Shown: positions 27,201 through 33,617 of the stretch, in pieces | How the letters are laid out: every line of letters begins with the position of its first letter | Numbering within the stretch: position 1 is the first letter of the stretch | Source: Streptomyces sp. WMMC500 | GTDB lineage: Bacteria > Actinomycetota > Actinomycetes > Streptomycetales > Streptomycetaceae | Length of the DNA stretch: 64,000 nucleotides | Direction of reading: 5' to 3' | Assembly: GCF_027497195.1 (NCBI RefSeq) | Contig: NZ_CP114905.1 | Location: 4,909,001-4,973,000, forward strand | Notes under the pieces: model-generated | What the model saw: only the letters and a program-made list of their open reading frames with translations | Database searches by the model: none | Told to the model about the DNA's origin: nothing | Program-made: the position numbers and the translations under genes

Positions 27201-27950
27201 CTTCACGCCACCGGGCTGGGACTCCAGCCATAAGCCGGTGTCGGGGAGCACGTCCTCGTACGTCACCTTGCTGCCGTCGACGCTTCCGGGAACGCGCGCG
27301 GCACCGTGCAGCCCGTACGACACCGCGGCGCCGGAGGGCAGCCGCAGACCGGCCAGCCGGGTGTCCGCGGCGCTGTCGCCGAGGCGGACGTCGACGGAGT
27401 CGGCAGCGTTGTCCCAGCCGCCGGGGCGGGCGCGGAGCGTGGTGTCGATGGGATACCACTCGCCGTCGGCATCCCGGAAGTTGAGCGGGTCGGGGGACGT
27501 CTCGGTGGTGTGGGTGCCGTCGTCGTTGGCGTACGTGCGGCTGTACGCGGTCCGCTCCCCGGGCAGCTCGCGGCTCCGGCCAGGCTCGAAGCCGCTCCCC
27601 GCCGGCTCGGGCGCCGCCGCGACCCGTACGTCGTTCTCGGGCTGGCTCGGCCGTGCGTCACCGGAACGCCCCTGGCCCGTGGGGTACTTGGCGCGGTGAG
27701 TGGTGGGCGCCCGGCGGTTGGCGTCCCGCTCCCGTACGAGGTGGTCGCGCCCGCCGGCGTCGCCCCAGCGCTGATCGGGCGTCCCGGGGGCGGGCGGGTC
27801 ACCCGGCAGCAGGGGGATCCCGGAGCCGGAAAGGGCGAGCGAGGTGATGCCGATCACCGCTGCGAGCAGGACGGCGACGGCGGTGGCGAACGGGCCCCGC
27901 CGAAGTCTGTTCGTCGTGACGTAACGCGCAATTCTTCGGTACGCGGGCAT
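18219..27950 (-). CDS. RHS/YD-repeat polymorphic toxin with LamG and HINT domains
   Basis: This giant 3243-aa exported protein has an N-terminal membrane/signal segment (about 24-45) and a DNRLRE-like domain near 350-470. A LamG/concanavalin-like domain lies at about 1020-1205 (WFKTIPTGVGGPLLGYQ, LYLDGQLAGTLDG). Dozens of YD repeats (YDxxG, TTYTYD) run from about 1240 to the RHS core motif near 2630-2660 (MGARWYDPGAAGFVSRD). A helical pretoxin zone and an intein-like HINT domain (about 2991-3137: SFTAGTEVVMADGSRKPIED, ATEGHPFWVP, VHNLTVDDAHTYHV) follow. The last ~106 residues are an unrecognised toxin-tip candidate. The RHS shell would encapsulate the tip and HINT would release it. The ATG at 27950 follows GGGGGGA; the GTG four codons earlier is less likely. 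Confidence 0.92.
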   Translation of the reverse strand: MPAYRRIARYVTTNRLRRGPFATAVAVLLAAVIGITSLALSGSGIPLLPGDPPAPGTPDQRWGDAGGRDHLVRERDANRRAPTTHRAKYPTGQGRSGDARPSQPENDVRVAAAPEPAGSGFEPGRSRELPGERTAYSRTYANDDGTHTTETSPDPLNFRDADGEWYPIDTTLRARPGGWDNAADSVDVRLGDSAADTRLAGLRLPSGAAVSYGLHGAARVPGSVDGSKVTYEDVLPDTGLWLESQPGGVKETLVLHSPDAPAVFRFPLALDGLRASLHDGSVVLRDADGRTRAVIPPGFMDDSAAVPARSDGVAYRLVGEPGAQSLEVTLDRRWLRADDRVFPVRVDPSVRSVSAGTSAYVKDGGSVVGDTELQVGKSASGPTATYLGFPDVDEDFRNHKIFGVQLQLANFDSASCKSRPVTVHPVTESWSAGTGMSYPGPATGPSLASKSFAHGHIKLGDSKSDCPARNELFNLGKRGRDLVQRWVSGRQPNHGLSVRAAAEDLAWKKFAGHGTANPPKLFITHSPYAADYRFVQPVPDPPVLQNQDGKVKLSVTNKGAQTWTPGGYYLAYRAFDAKGKLVTQQRAANLTGEVPHGSKTTLTATIKKLPPGRYTLDFTMVRTGGTVFTDEQVPPARLLLQVFDIAPVVQEQYPPNGYFAQTLTPHLWASAIDVDAPAGQTLEYKFEVCERGDDGKPTGCTTSAYQSSPAWTVPAGRLSWGKTYLWRGFVKDAGNEVPTDQIALLTSVPQPEITSRIADGQANEADPLTGNYSTTAIDASLAGIGPDLTLVRSYNSLDPRRDLAFGAGWTSRYDVRLSPDDDGSGNVVIRYPDGRDVRYGKNPDGSYEPPPGRYARLTRDATANTWTLQDKSGTRYSFSSSGLLVKITDATSNAVTYTYSGGRIAKAENARSGRSLTFAWTGDHVTSVRTNPVGGAALAWDYTYAGDRLDRVCAPDGSCTSYEYTAGNHYATAVRDSRPESHWRLGEGEGTAAESTVDVNLGDDRGTHHGVTLGAQGAVSGDPDTAAVFDGNSSRIQLPGGTLKKSRDTAVELWFKTIPTGVGGPLLGYQDKAWGTAPTSGVPTLYVGTDGKLRGQFWNGTAQPITATTKNVNDGNWHHAVLSVSGQKQSLYLDGQLAGTLDGAPLAGQKLTHNQIGAAHPDSPANWPGWGSAQARHFAGSIDEVSVYAHPLGPQSVAAHHTLGKQGADLLTRIALPSGRTGAEVTYDTSADRVEEYTDGNGGTWRYGRPAVYGDETDMRRTIEVQDPLGHPYFYEYDALTSQLVRYGEPMALGVREADKPGEPSTSPPDPPDEVCSQPDPGDPAFCTNPPGDGGSEPDFIRHPVDGVAIRSFTYDDKGYQTGVTSETGDTVTLAYDDRGNITSRTTCRAKDDCQTSHTSYPTDLPELDPRKDLPTGTRDGRSSGPSDDRYLTAYTYNPTGALLTQKNPDGGTTRHTYTTGAEPARDGGQTPTGLPKTTTDPRGAETRYAYYRSGDLAEVVQPSGLTARYTYDELGRLTGETEISDSRPSGVTTTYTYDKLSRPVTVTEPEVANAVTAAPHRMRTTTAYDPDGFVTRVEISDAVGADPSRSMTFEPDEHGRPARVTDAEGNESTYGYDVFGNQTFMVDANGNRYEYAYTARNMAAEVRLVDWDGDPEEADDTGDFAVLNSYSYDMAGRLARQTDAMGRTLEYQYYGDDLVRSITLKDFHAPDGSTHDYVLEANEYDDAGNVVREVTGNGRTVTTSTYDAVGRVKGTVAGGAAPGPVQRATYDYDLAGNVTRTTSGGSSSNVPWPVSTTPETVDYVYDGAGRLRQEIVLNGSADLTTTYDYDQRNLTTAVTDPLGRTTNLGYDALGRRVSTTAPQVQAEPGDGTAAQPVRPLTVTGLTMYGEVTESVDPLGNTTRATYDDLGRQTSVSAPPYTAPGSSTAVTPTTHYGYDALGNVTEVTDPLERTSRYSYDRMNRLTERDEPTGTGDDRATWSYTYTRTGEVLSVTGPTGARAEVTYDDLDRPLTQTRLERHPEQAAFTTAYRYDDSGNVTAITDPSGAETHLAYDSLSQATRVTEPSGVFTQFGYDGSGREVRRSDGLGRTSRQSYDDAGRLVQESDLDANMSPLRAMNYDYDDAGNLTASTDPLGRTTTYAHDALGRLTEQTEPVSETTALTTSFGYDAAGNRTRYTDGRGNSTHYTVNSLGLPETAVEPATADHPAVADRTWTTAYDAAGQAVEVRAPGGVTRQRTYDNAGQLVLETGGGAEATTTERAYGYDAAGRLTSAASPTGDNTYSYNDRGLLLEATGPAGEASYTYDEDGLLRSRTDAAGTAQFTYVDQRLASATDPLTGARQSYAYDEAGMLEQTTLDGGRARTFTYDDVGRIDSDTLTDAGGQTVASIDYEFDDNDHLTAKNTAGLAGPSQNSYGYDHAGRLTSWTADGATTEYAWDDAGNRTKNGDETAAYDERNRLLSDGDYAYEYSARGALTSRTSSGLTEEFAFDAFDRLVNAGSVSYDYDSLDRVAARGGADFSYAGLAPDPVKDGTASYGRGAMDELLSVAEDGGTPRLAFTDAHGDVVGGYEATAEGGAELAESAAYTPFGEPAGEDELSGNAGYQGDWTDPDSGQVNMGARWYDPGAAGFVSRDAATYASGPSAFANRYGYAAASPMDHADPDGNFGFCLPCGLLGGALALARAYLAKTIWSGLRDMISGVADRVRDLLERRRAAKKTAAAMKEYARQAWRAAKSAARSAARVADRAAARLDRTGNDGYHRANDRIDEIIRGLKDKGSSASDWAEARAREAKRRLLQEARDITNRAKAAVKRAITNNPLPAVTAALKPLYEVAADIVSSAPNVAARVVDVTRDVIADAAQSADNVRAAAVAAAGDVVQEVSAAVDAGVEFARNTAPAVRDALGTGLSAAAELTGYNDFKDCLTKGDMEACAWATATLAGAAAGGAGAGAVRAAKAGRMATKTATTVGKNADRVESAVDAGTCVAEGASAAASANSFTAGTEVVMADGSRKPIEDVEVGDKVRATDPTTGETSDEKVTATIEGTGEKHLVDLTVAPNGPTDDATATLTATEGHPFWVPALKKWQGAGDLKPGQWLQTGAGTYVQLTAVRARTAETTVHNLTVDDAHTYHVAVGMTDTLVHNCDPADLPDIGPAFDDIRPASGRGSQSGDDELERSAERKQTRKSTMEDGGEASADVAQAVVDVTPAHGLAVVDPVSSLVNTGMFVGSAVSRLNKMARERMRGAGSR

Positions 27951-27969
27951 AGGTCCCCCCACAGGTCCA

Positions 27970-27989
27970 TGAACGCGAACAGGCGTTCA
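27970..27989. promoter_or_regulatory. Palindrome in the divergent RHS / lectin promoter region
   Basis: TGAACGC-N6-GCGTTCA (27970-27989) is a perfect 7-bp-arm palindrome 20 nt before the RHS start, on its transcript side. GCGTTCA recurs at 28088-28094, and CATGAGTGA (27993-28001) is inverted at 28092-28100. Such clustered half-sites suggest a regulator acting on both divergent genes. The regulator is unknown. Confidence 0.35.
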
Positions 27990-28193
27990 GATCATGAGTG
28001 AGGCATGACGGGAATGTCGAGGAAAAACTTGAATGTTCATCAACAAGCCAGACCTGAGCGCCCTATGTTTACCTCAAGGCCGCTGCAGCGTTCACTCATG
28101 GCTGCCTACCGTCCCCCGAGGGGGGTGGCGACGTGAGGTGGGAAGCGGCGTCCCCTGAGTCCGTCACACGACAGCCGACCTGGAGGGATGCCC

Positions 28194-30167
28194 ATGCGAC
28201 GCGTACCGCGAAGACGATTCGTACGCACCGCGCCCGCGTTACTGGCGGCGGTGGCCGCGGCGGTTCCGCTGACGATCACGGCGCCGGGGGCGGCGGCAGC
28301 CGACGACAGCGTGACCTGTACGTCCACCGCGCCTCTGTACTCCGTCACCCCGGCCGGGAACTTCATCCGCCGCAACGTCGACAACCCCGCCGATGCCACG
28401 CAGGTGCCCGAGCCGTTCTCGATCGACACCGACTGGGACCGCTACCCGCGCGTTCTCGCCGGCGGGAAGGCCCAGTTCTACGGCATCAAGGCCGACGGCC
28501 TCTTCCTCAGCCACCGCGAATACAGCACCGAGACCTGGGACGTCCACCACAAGAAGATCAGCGACGGCTTCACGCGCTACCGGCTCACCGAGAACCGCCA
28601 CGAGATCACCGTCGATCAGGACAGCAACATCTGGCACGTCGACGACGGCGGAGACCTCCGCTGGAGCCAGTACTCCCTGGACACCAACGCCTGGAACCCC
28701 GCGGGTGACCGGAAGATCGACTCCGGCTGGGGGCGCTACGACCTGATCGTCGCCACCGACCTCGGCGTGCTGTACGGACGCGACGCCGCCACCGGCAACC
28801 TGCTGCGCTCCCGCTACGATTTCGACAGCCAGCGCTGGCTGCAGCGCCACGACACCGTCAGCTGGGCCGACTGGCGCGGCACCCAGGACGTGACCTCGTT
28901 CGGCGGCGACACCCTGATCCGCGTGCAGCCGAACGGCGACCTGCGCTACTTCCGCTACGCGGAGGACCAGGGGAACTTCACCGTCTACAACCGGCTCATC
29001 GCAGACGGCGCGCACTGGGCCGGCTACACCAGCGTCTCCGGCGGACCCGCCTCCTGCCGCCTCACCGCCGAGCACTCTCCAGCCCGCCCCTCGATCGGCA
29101 TCGACACCGACAGCCCCGCCGCGATCCAGCAGTCGCCGGGCGGCGCCATCGAGTACGCGTACACCGACAACATCGGCCGCCTCGTGCACGGGTGGCAGAG
29201 CGATCCGAACGACTCCAACAGCACCCAGTGGACGACCATCTCCGGCAACGAGGCGTTCTCCGGCACTCCTTCCCTCGCCGCACAGCCCGACGGTGAGACC
29301 GCCGTCACCGCACAGAGCATCAACAGCGACATCTGGTGGACCCGGCACGCGCAGGGCAACCCGGACTGGGAAGAGTGGTTCAACCTCGCGGGCGCCATGG
29401 CCCAGCACCCCGTGACCGGCACCATGCCGGACGGACGGCTCGTCCAGTTCGCCGTCGACGCACAGGGCAAACCCTGGTATCGCATCCAGCAGCGTCCCAA
29501 CGTCGCCTTCATGGGCTGGATGCCGCTGACGGGACAGGGGTTCTCCGGCCCGTTCACCGCGATCACGGTGCGCGACGGCATCCAACTGTTCGGCGCCGAT
29601 GCCACGGGCCGGCTGCGTACGGCGGCCTTCACCGGCACCGCGGTCGGCACCTGGGCCTCCCTCGGCGACGCACCCCTGACCGGTCGCCCGGCGGTCGTCG
29701 TCTACCCCGGCTACCGCATGGGGGTCTTCGCCCGCGCCACCGACGGCCGCATCGTCTCCTTCGCCCAGGCCACGGAGGGCGGCGCCTTCCCGACCGCCTG
29801 GACACGGGTCGGGGACTTCACCTCCGCCGGGTCTCCGTCGGCCGTGATCAGCCCGATCACGGGTGTCACGGAGCTTGTGGCCCGCGGAGCCGATGGAATG
29901 ATCTACAACACCGGGGAGCAGACCCAGGGTTCGGGCACCTGGCGCACATGGCGGCAGGAGTCCTTCGAGGCGTCGGCCACCGACCCGACGGCCCTCACCT
30001 ACTCGAACGCGAACGGCCCGACCTGGGCCTTCTCCTACCGTACGAGCGCCAACCAGACACGCTTCTACGAAGCCCGCCCCACGGCGGCCAGGGCCACGTC
30101 AGGCTCCGGAGCGCCGACCGCACCCGGCTTCGCGGCGCACCGCCTGCCCGCACCACCGGGGATGTGA
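28194..30167 (+). CDS. Secreted tachylectin/PLL-type beta-propeller protein
   Basis: This 657-aa protein has an Arg-rich start (MRRVPRRRFVR) and a Sec-type signal ending near GAAAADD. The first half carries tachylectin-like repeats (FSIDTDWDRYPRVLAGGKAQ, KIDSGWGRYDLIVATDLG, DTVSWADWRGTQDVTSF). The second half (from about 300) carries PLL-type propeller repeats (GRLVHGWQSDP, TPSLAAQPDGETAV, GRLRTAAFTGTAVGTW). Both folds bind carbohydrates in characterised relatives, so extracellular glycan binding is the likely role. The ATG at 28194 follows GGAGGG by 6 nt; the ATG two codons earlier abuts that site. Divergent from the RHS gene, it may help the cell or its toxin bind surfaces, which is speculation. 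Confidence 0.8.
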   Translation: MRRVPRRRFVRTAPALLAAVAAAVPLTITAPGAAAADDSVTCTSTAPLYSVTPAGNFIRRNVDNPADATQVPEPFSIDTDWDRYPRVLAGGKAQFYGIKADGLFLSHREYSTETWDVHHKKISDGFTRYRLTENRHEITVDQDSNIWHVDDGGDLRWSQYSLDTNAWNPAGDRKIDSGWGRYDLIVATDLGVLYGRDAATGNLLRSRYDFDSQRWLQRHDTVSWADWRGTQDVTSFGGDTLIRVQPNGDLRYFRYAEDQGNFTVYNRLIADGAHWAGYTSVSGGPASCRLTAEHSPARPSIGIDTDSPAAIQQSPGGAIEYAYTDNIGRLVHGWQSDPNDSNSTQWTTISGNEAFSGTPSLAAQPDGETAVTAQSINSDIWWTRHAQGNPDWEEWFNLAGAMAQHPVTGTMPDGRLVQFAVDAQGKPWYRIQQRPNVAFMGWMPLTGQGFSGPFTAITVRDGIQLFGADATGRLRTAAFTGTAVGTWASLGDAPLTGRPAVVVYPGYRMGVFARATDGRIVSFAQATEGGAFPTAWTRVGDFTSAGSPSAVISPITGVTELVARGADGMIYNTGEQTQGSGTWRTWRQESFEASATDPTALTYSNANGPTWAFSYRTSANQTRFYEARPTAARATSGSGAPTAPGFAAHRLPAPPGM

Positions 30168-30182
30168 TCGGACCGCGTGACG

Positions 30183-30227
30183 ACGGCGCCGGGCCGAGGG
30201 GGACGTCACCCGCCGGCCCGGCGCCGT
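30183..30227. terminator. Strong hairpin between convergent genes
   Basis: ACGGCGCCGGGCCG (30183-30196) pairs perfectly with CGGCCCGGCGCCGT (30214-30227), a 14-bp GC-rich stem with a 17-nt loop. It begins 15 nt after the lectin-like gene stop and overlaps the last codons of the convergent glycosyltransferase. It probably acts as a bidirectional terminator. Confidence 0.7.
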
Positions 30228-31786
30228 TGCCTGCGGTAGTGGTGCTCCAGCTCCGGGTGGCGGTCTCCCGGTTGCCGCAGGAAGGCGTCGATCAGCTCGG
30301 CGTCGGTCATCTCGTACGTCGCCCACACCGCCTCAGGGCGCTCGTAGCCCCGCTCGCCGCCGTTCCACGGCTTGTGGCGGCCGGTGAAGTGCAGCACGGC
30401 CACCTCCTCCGGGACCGGGTCCCCGGGCTCGATGCGCCGCTTGACGTAGTTGTACGCCGCGTCGAGGCGGGTGAACTTGTGCTCCAGCAGCGCGTTGAGT
30501 ATCCCCTGGTCGTGCTTGTCGAGTTCGTACAGGCCGGAGTGTCCGGTCTCGTCGATCCGGGCACAGAACTCGTCGGTGAGGTAGTCGCGCGATATCACGA
30601 GCAGTCCGCTGTTGAGCTTGGTCTGCTCCTTGAGGAACTGCGGTACCGCGGCCAGGCCGCCGCGCAGGCTCATCAGTTCGGAGATGTCGCCGAGCACGAC
30701 CATGTCGGTGTCGAGGGTGATCACCGTGTCGTAGTCGCGTAAGCGGAAGACGTCGAGAATGAAGTACGCCTTGCGGACCAGGTAGTTTTCACGGTTCCCC
30801 TTGACGAACCCGTCGTAGTGCCCGGCATCGACGCGGCGCAACACGATGCGCGGGTGCAGCCGGTGTATCCGGGTCAGCGACGCGGGCTGCAGGTCGTCGT
30901 AGAGGACGACGAAGTCCTCGCAGATGTGCGGGTTGTTCAGGGCGAGGCTGCGCAGCAGCGTGAGAAAGCCGGGCAGGTAGTTCTCGTCCACGTACGACGC
31001 GAACGCGATCCGGTGCCGGCTCTCCGCGGTGCGCTCGCGCTCCTTGCGCGACGGGCCGGCCGCCTGCGGCGCCGTACCGGGTCCTGCGGAGACGAGGTCC
31101 TCGAAGTCAGCCAGCGCCGCACGTATCTGACGGTCCGTACGGCCCCCGGAGGCCATGGCGCCGAGCGCGGCGGCGAGGCGCGGTCGCGCCGCGGCCGGGT
31201 CACCGGCCGCCACCAGACGGAGGCCGTCGGCCCATAACTCGACGTCCGGCCGCACGGCGTGGGCGGCGGCTTCCGGATACTCGCGCCGCAGCCGGCGCAG
31301 CGCCCGCTCGGTGTGCTTCAGCCCCTCCTGCAGGCGCTCGACCTGCGTGGCAGTGTCGGTGTCGTCCTTGCGCGTCAGCGCCAGGTACCGCTTGTGGGCC
31401 TCGATCGCGGCGCGGTCGTCCCCGAGCGCCTCCTGCGCGCGGGCACGCAGCCGCCATGCCGCCCGCGAACCGCCGCGCACCGCAAGCAGGGTGTCGGCGA
31501 TCAGCAGCGCCAGCGCGTCCTCCGGCGCGGCACCGACGGCGAGCGCCTTGGTGCCGACATCGAGCAGCGCGCGAAGCAGGGCATCCGTGGGCTCGTCCTT
31601 CTGCTCGGCAAGGGCCCGGATGCTCCGCACGAGCCGCTGGCGGTGGCCGTCACGGTTGTCCTTGAGCTTCTGACCGTGCAGCACGCACAGGTGCACGCAT
31701 TCCCCGACGGAAGGAGCCGGTCCCGAACGTGTCGCCGCCGGCGCCTTCCGTCGTCTTAATAACCAGCTTTCGGGCACCCCGAACAT
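30206..31786 (-). CDS. GT8-family glycosyltransferase with helical N-terminal domain
   Basis: This 526-aa protein's C-terminal half (about 260-526) is a GT-A-fold family 8 glycosyltransferase. It has ESRHRIAFASYVDENYLPGF, the DxD site in VITLDTDMVVLGDIS, NSGLLVIS for acceptor binding and HFTGRHKPWN, the conserved GT8 C-terminal motif. It would transfer a hexose from a nucleotide sugar using Mn. The N-terminal 250 residues are helical and TPR-like (AWRLRARAQEALGDDRAAIE), possibly a protein- or polymer-binding module. The ATG at 31786 was preferred for GGGGAGGGGACGG upstream. Its acceptor is unknown; within the island it sits beside a lectin and a sialidase, so glycan metabolism is a common theme. 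Confidence 0.82.
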   Translation of the reverse strand: MFGVPESWLLRRRKAPAATRSGPAPSVGECVHLCVLHGQKLKDNRDGHRQRLVRSIRALAEQKDEPTDALLRALLDVGTKALAVGAAPEDALALLIADTLLAVRGGSRAAWRLRARAQEALGDDRAAIEAHKRYLALTRKDDTDTATQVERLQEGLKHTERALRRLRREYPEAAAHAVRPDVELWADGLRLVAAGDPAAARPRLAAALGAMASGGRTDRQIRAALADFEDLVSAGPGTAPQAAGPSRKERERTAESRHRIAFASYVDENYLPGFLTLLRSLALNNPHICEDFVVLYDDLQPASLTRIHRLHPRIVLRRVDAGHYDGFVKGNRENYLVRKAYFILDVFRLRDYDTVITLDTDMVVLGDISELMSLRGGLAAVPQFLKEQTKLNSGLLVISRDYLTDEFCARIDETGHSGLYELDKHDQGILNALLEHKFTRLDAAYNYVKRRIEPGDPVPEEVAVLHFTGRHKPWNGGERGYERPEAVWATYEMTDAELIDAFLRQPGDRHPELEHHYRRQRRRAGG

Positions 31787-31995
31787 GCTCCGTCCCCTCC
31801 CCTGTCTCACACGGCCGCGGAGAGTGGCCGGAGAGCCGGGAGTGTAGATATGTCAGATGACTTAGTGCCGAACGTCCGGCAAACAACCAGGTGATACGGA
31901 TCATCGTCGTACGTACGGACGGCAGTCTGGGCATCCCGAACCAGCACCGCGCCGACCGGCCGGTGCGTTTCTCCTGCACAAGGGAGCGCCACTGC

Positions 31996-33057
31996 ATGGC
32001 CACGACGACGCCATTCACCGCCGGCGACGGCGGCTACCACACGTACCGCATCCCCGCGCTGGCCGTGACGCCCGCCGGCACGGTGCTCGCCCTGGCTGAG
32101 GGCCGGGTGTCCGGGGCGGGCGACACCGGGGACATCGACATCGTGCTCCGGCGGTCGCAGGACGGCGGCCGGAACTGGCTGCCGCAGCAGGTCGTGGTCG
32201 CGCACGGCGGCGACACCGCGGCGAACCCGGCTGTGGTGGTCGAACCGTCGTCGGGGGACGTGCTGCTCCTGTCGTGCCGGCAGCCGCCGAACGTCACCTC
32301 ACAGATGATCCGCACCGGGGAGGCGGCACCCCGACGGATATACGTCCAGCGCTCGTCGAACGACGGCGAGAAGTGGTCGGAGCCGACCGACATCTCGGCG
32401 CAGGTCCGCCCCGGATGGATGCGCGGATACGGCACCGGCCCCGGCCACGGCGTGGCACTCACCGGCGGCAGGATGGTGGTGCCCTGCTGGCACACCCGTT
32501 CGCCGACCGGGAGCGACACGGGGGCGGAGACCAAGTACTACGGTGCACACGGCATCTACAGCGACGACGGCCAGACCTGGACGGTCGGGTACACGTCGTC
32601 CGTCCCGAACGGGTCCGTGAACGAGAACGAGACCGCCTGCGCCGTGCTCCCGGACGGCACGCTCTACGTCAACTCCCGTTGCCTGCCCGACGGCATCGTC
32701 GGCTACCGCGGCGACGCCTACTCCACCGACCGCGGCGAGTCCCTCGTCCGGGACATCCGCCCCCAGGCCACACTTCCCGGCCCGGACTGCCAGGGCAGCC
32801 TGCTCACCCTCCCGGACGGTCGCCTGCTCTACTCCGGCCCGTCCCACCCTTCGGAGCGCGCGGCGCTCGGGTTGTGGGTGAGCGACGACGACGGCGCCAC
32901 GTGGCGCCTCACCCGCCACCTGACCGGACTGCCCGCGGCGTACTCGGACCTGGCGGTGCTGCCCGACGGCGAGAGCGTCGGTGTGCTGTACGAGACAGGC
33001 GACTGGTCTCCGTACCGGCGAATCGAGTTCGTCACGGTGCCGCTGGCCGTCCTCTGA
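31996..33057 (+). CDS. Exo-alpha-sialidase (GH33-like)
   Basis: This 353-aa six-bladed propeller hydrolase shows the RIP motif (YHTYRIPAL) and Asp boxes SQDGGRNW, SNDGEKW, SDDGQTW and SDDDGATW. ETACAVLPDGTLYVNSR lies in the position of the catalytic glutamate, and YSDLAVL is the family's C-terminal Tyr motif. Such enzymes release terminal sialic acids or related 2-keto acids. No signal peptide precedes the ATG at 31996 (AGGGAG 9 nt upstream), so the protein appears cytoplasmic unless exported in another way; the in-frame extension to 31891 is not signal-like either. It is the last island gene before the tRNA repeat. Confidence 0.82.
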   Translation: MATTTPFTAGDGGYHTYRIPALAVTPAGTVLALAEGRVSGAGDTGDIDIVLRRSQDGGRNWLPQQVVVAHGGDTAANPAVVVEPSSGDVLLLSCRQPPNVTSQMIRTGEAAPRRIYVQRSSNDGEKWSEPTDISAQVRPGWMRGYGTGPGHGVALTGGRMVVPCWHTRSPTGSDTGAETKYYGAHGIYSDDGQTWTVGYTSSVPNGSVNENETACAVLPDGTLYVNSRCLPDGIVGYRGDAYSTDRGESLVRDIRPQATLPGPDCQGSLLTLPDGRLLYSGPSHPSERAALGLWVSDDDGATWRLTRHLTGLPAAYSDLAVLPDGESVGVLYETGDWSPYRRIEFVTVPLAVL

Positions 33058-33233
33058 GGGACGGCCCTCGGGGGCCTGGGCAACGGTGGTCACCGTTCCC
33101 GCGGCCGTGGCGTTTCGTCGGCAGGGCCGCGTCAGAGCCGTCAGTGGTCACCGGGTAGCCGCTCGCGCATGCGGCGGCACCTGAGGGGTGACTACAACCA
33201 AGACTGCCCTGCATCCTCATACGGCCACCACGA

Positions 33234-33263
33234 AGCCCCGCAGCGGCGTGCCGGTGCGGGGCT
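33234..33263 (-). terminator. Terminator-like hairpin downstream of tRNA-Ser
   Basis: AGCCCCGC (33234-33241) pairs with GCGGGGCT (33256-33263), an 8-bp stem lying 24 nt after the tRNA 3' end on the minus strand. The same hairpin is in the distal repeat copy, so it travelled with the attachment sequence. There is no T-run. Confidence 0.5.
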
Positions 33264-33338
33264 CGTTTCGCCAGGTCAGGCGGGGTGCGGAGGATACGAG
33301 ATTCGAACTCGTGAGGGTGTGAACCCAACACGCTTTCC
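33234..33338. repeat. att-type direct repeat at the intact tRNA-Ser gene
   Basis: This is the partner of 16803-16907 (104/105 identical). It begins at the first anticodon base of the complete tRNA-Ser(GGA) gene on the minus strand and extends 54 nt beyond the tRNA 3' end. The intact gene plus identical flank places the island on the 3' side of the tRNA, between the two copies. Confidence 0.85.
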
Positions 33339-33372
33339 AAGCGTGCGCCCTAGGCCTCTAGGCGAATCCTCC
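33288..33372 (-). tRNA. tRNA-Ser (anticodon GGA)
   Basis: This 85-nt class II tRNA on the minus strand has acceptor GGAGGAT pairing with ATCCTCC and discriminator G. The anticodon stem CACGC/GCGTG encloses loop TTGGAAA (anticodon GGA, reading UCC and UCU). A long variable arm and the T-arm GTTCGAATC follow. No CCA is encoded. Its 3' part and flank are duplicated at 16803-16907, marking it as an integration target. Confidence 0.93.
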
Positions 33373-33448
33373 GCGGGCCACAGTACAAGACGGGGTGGGG
33401 TGGTCGCGAACTCGTTCGCCGGGGGTGGGATCGGTTAAGGTGGAGACT

Positions 33449-33534
33449 GCCCCTCACGCGGCGCTATCTCGCTGAACTCCCCCAGGGCCGGAAGGCAGCA
33501 AGGGTAGGTGGGCTCTGGCGGGTGCGTGGGGGGC
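33449..33534 (+). ncRNA. ffs: 4.5S / SRP RNA
   Basis: The bacterial signal-recognition-particle RNA core is recognised by GCTGAACTCCCCCAGGGCC, then GGAAGGCAGCAAGGGTAGG, the universal Ffh-binding tetraloop and asymmetric-loop region. GCCCCTCACGC (33449-33459) pairs with GCGTGGGGGGC (33524-33534), giving the closing helix and the approximate ends. A TAAGGT box at 33436-33441 fits a -10 element 8 nt upstream. Location just before dnaX is the usual one in Streptomyces and many other bacteria. Confidence 0.92.
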
Positions 33535-33617
33535 GCCTCCTTGTGCGGGGTGGGGCGGGGGCCGGGGGTTTTCGTGGGTGGGCGCCGTTGTCGGCGGTCA
33601 CCGATATCGTCGTAGTC

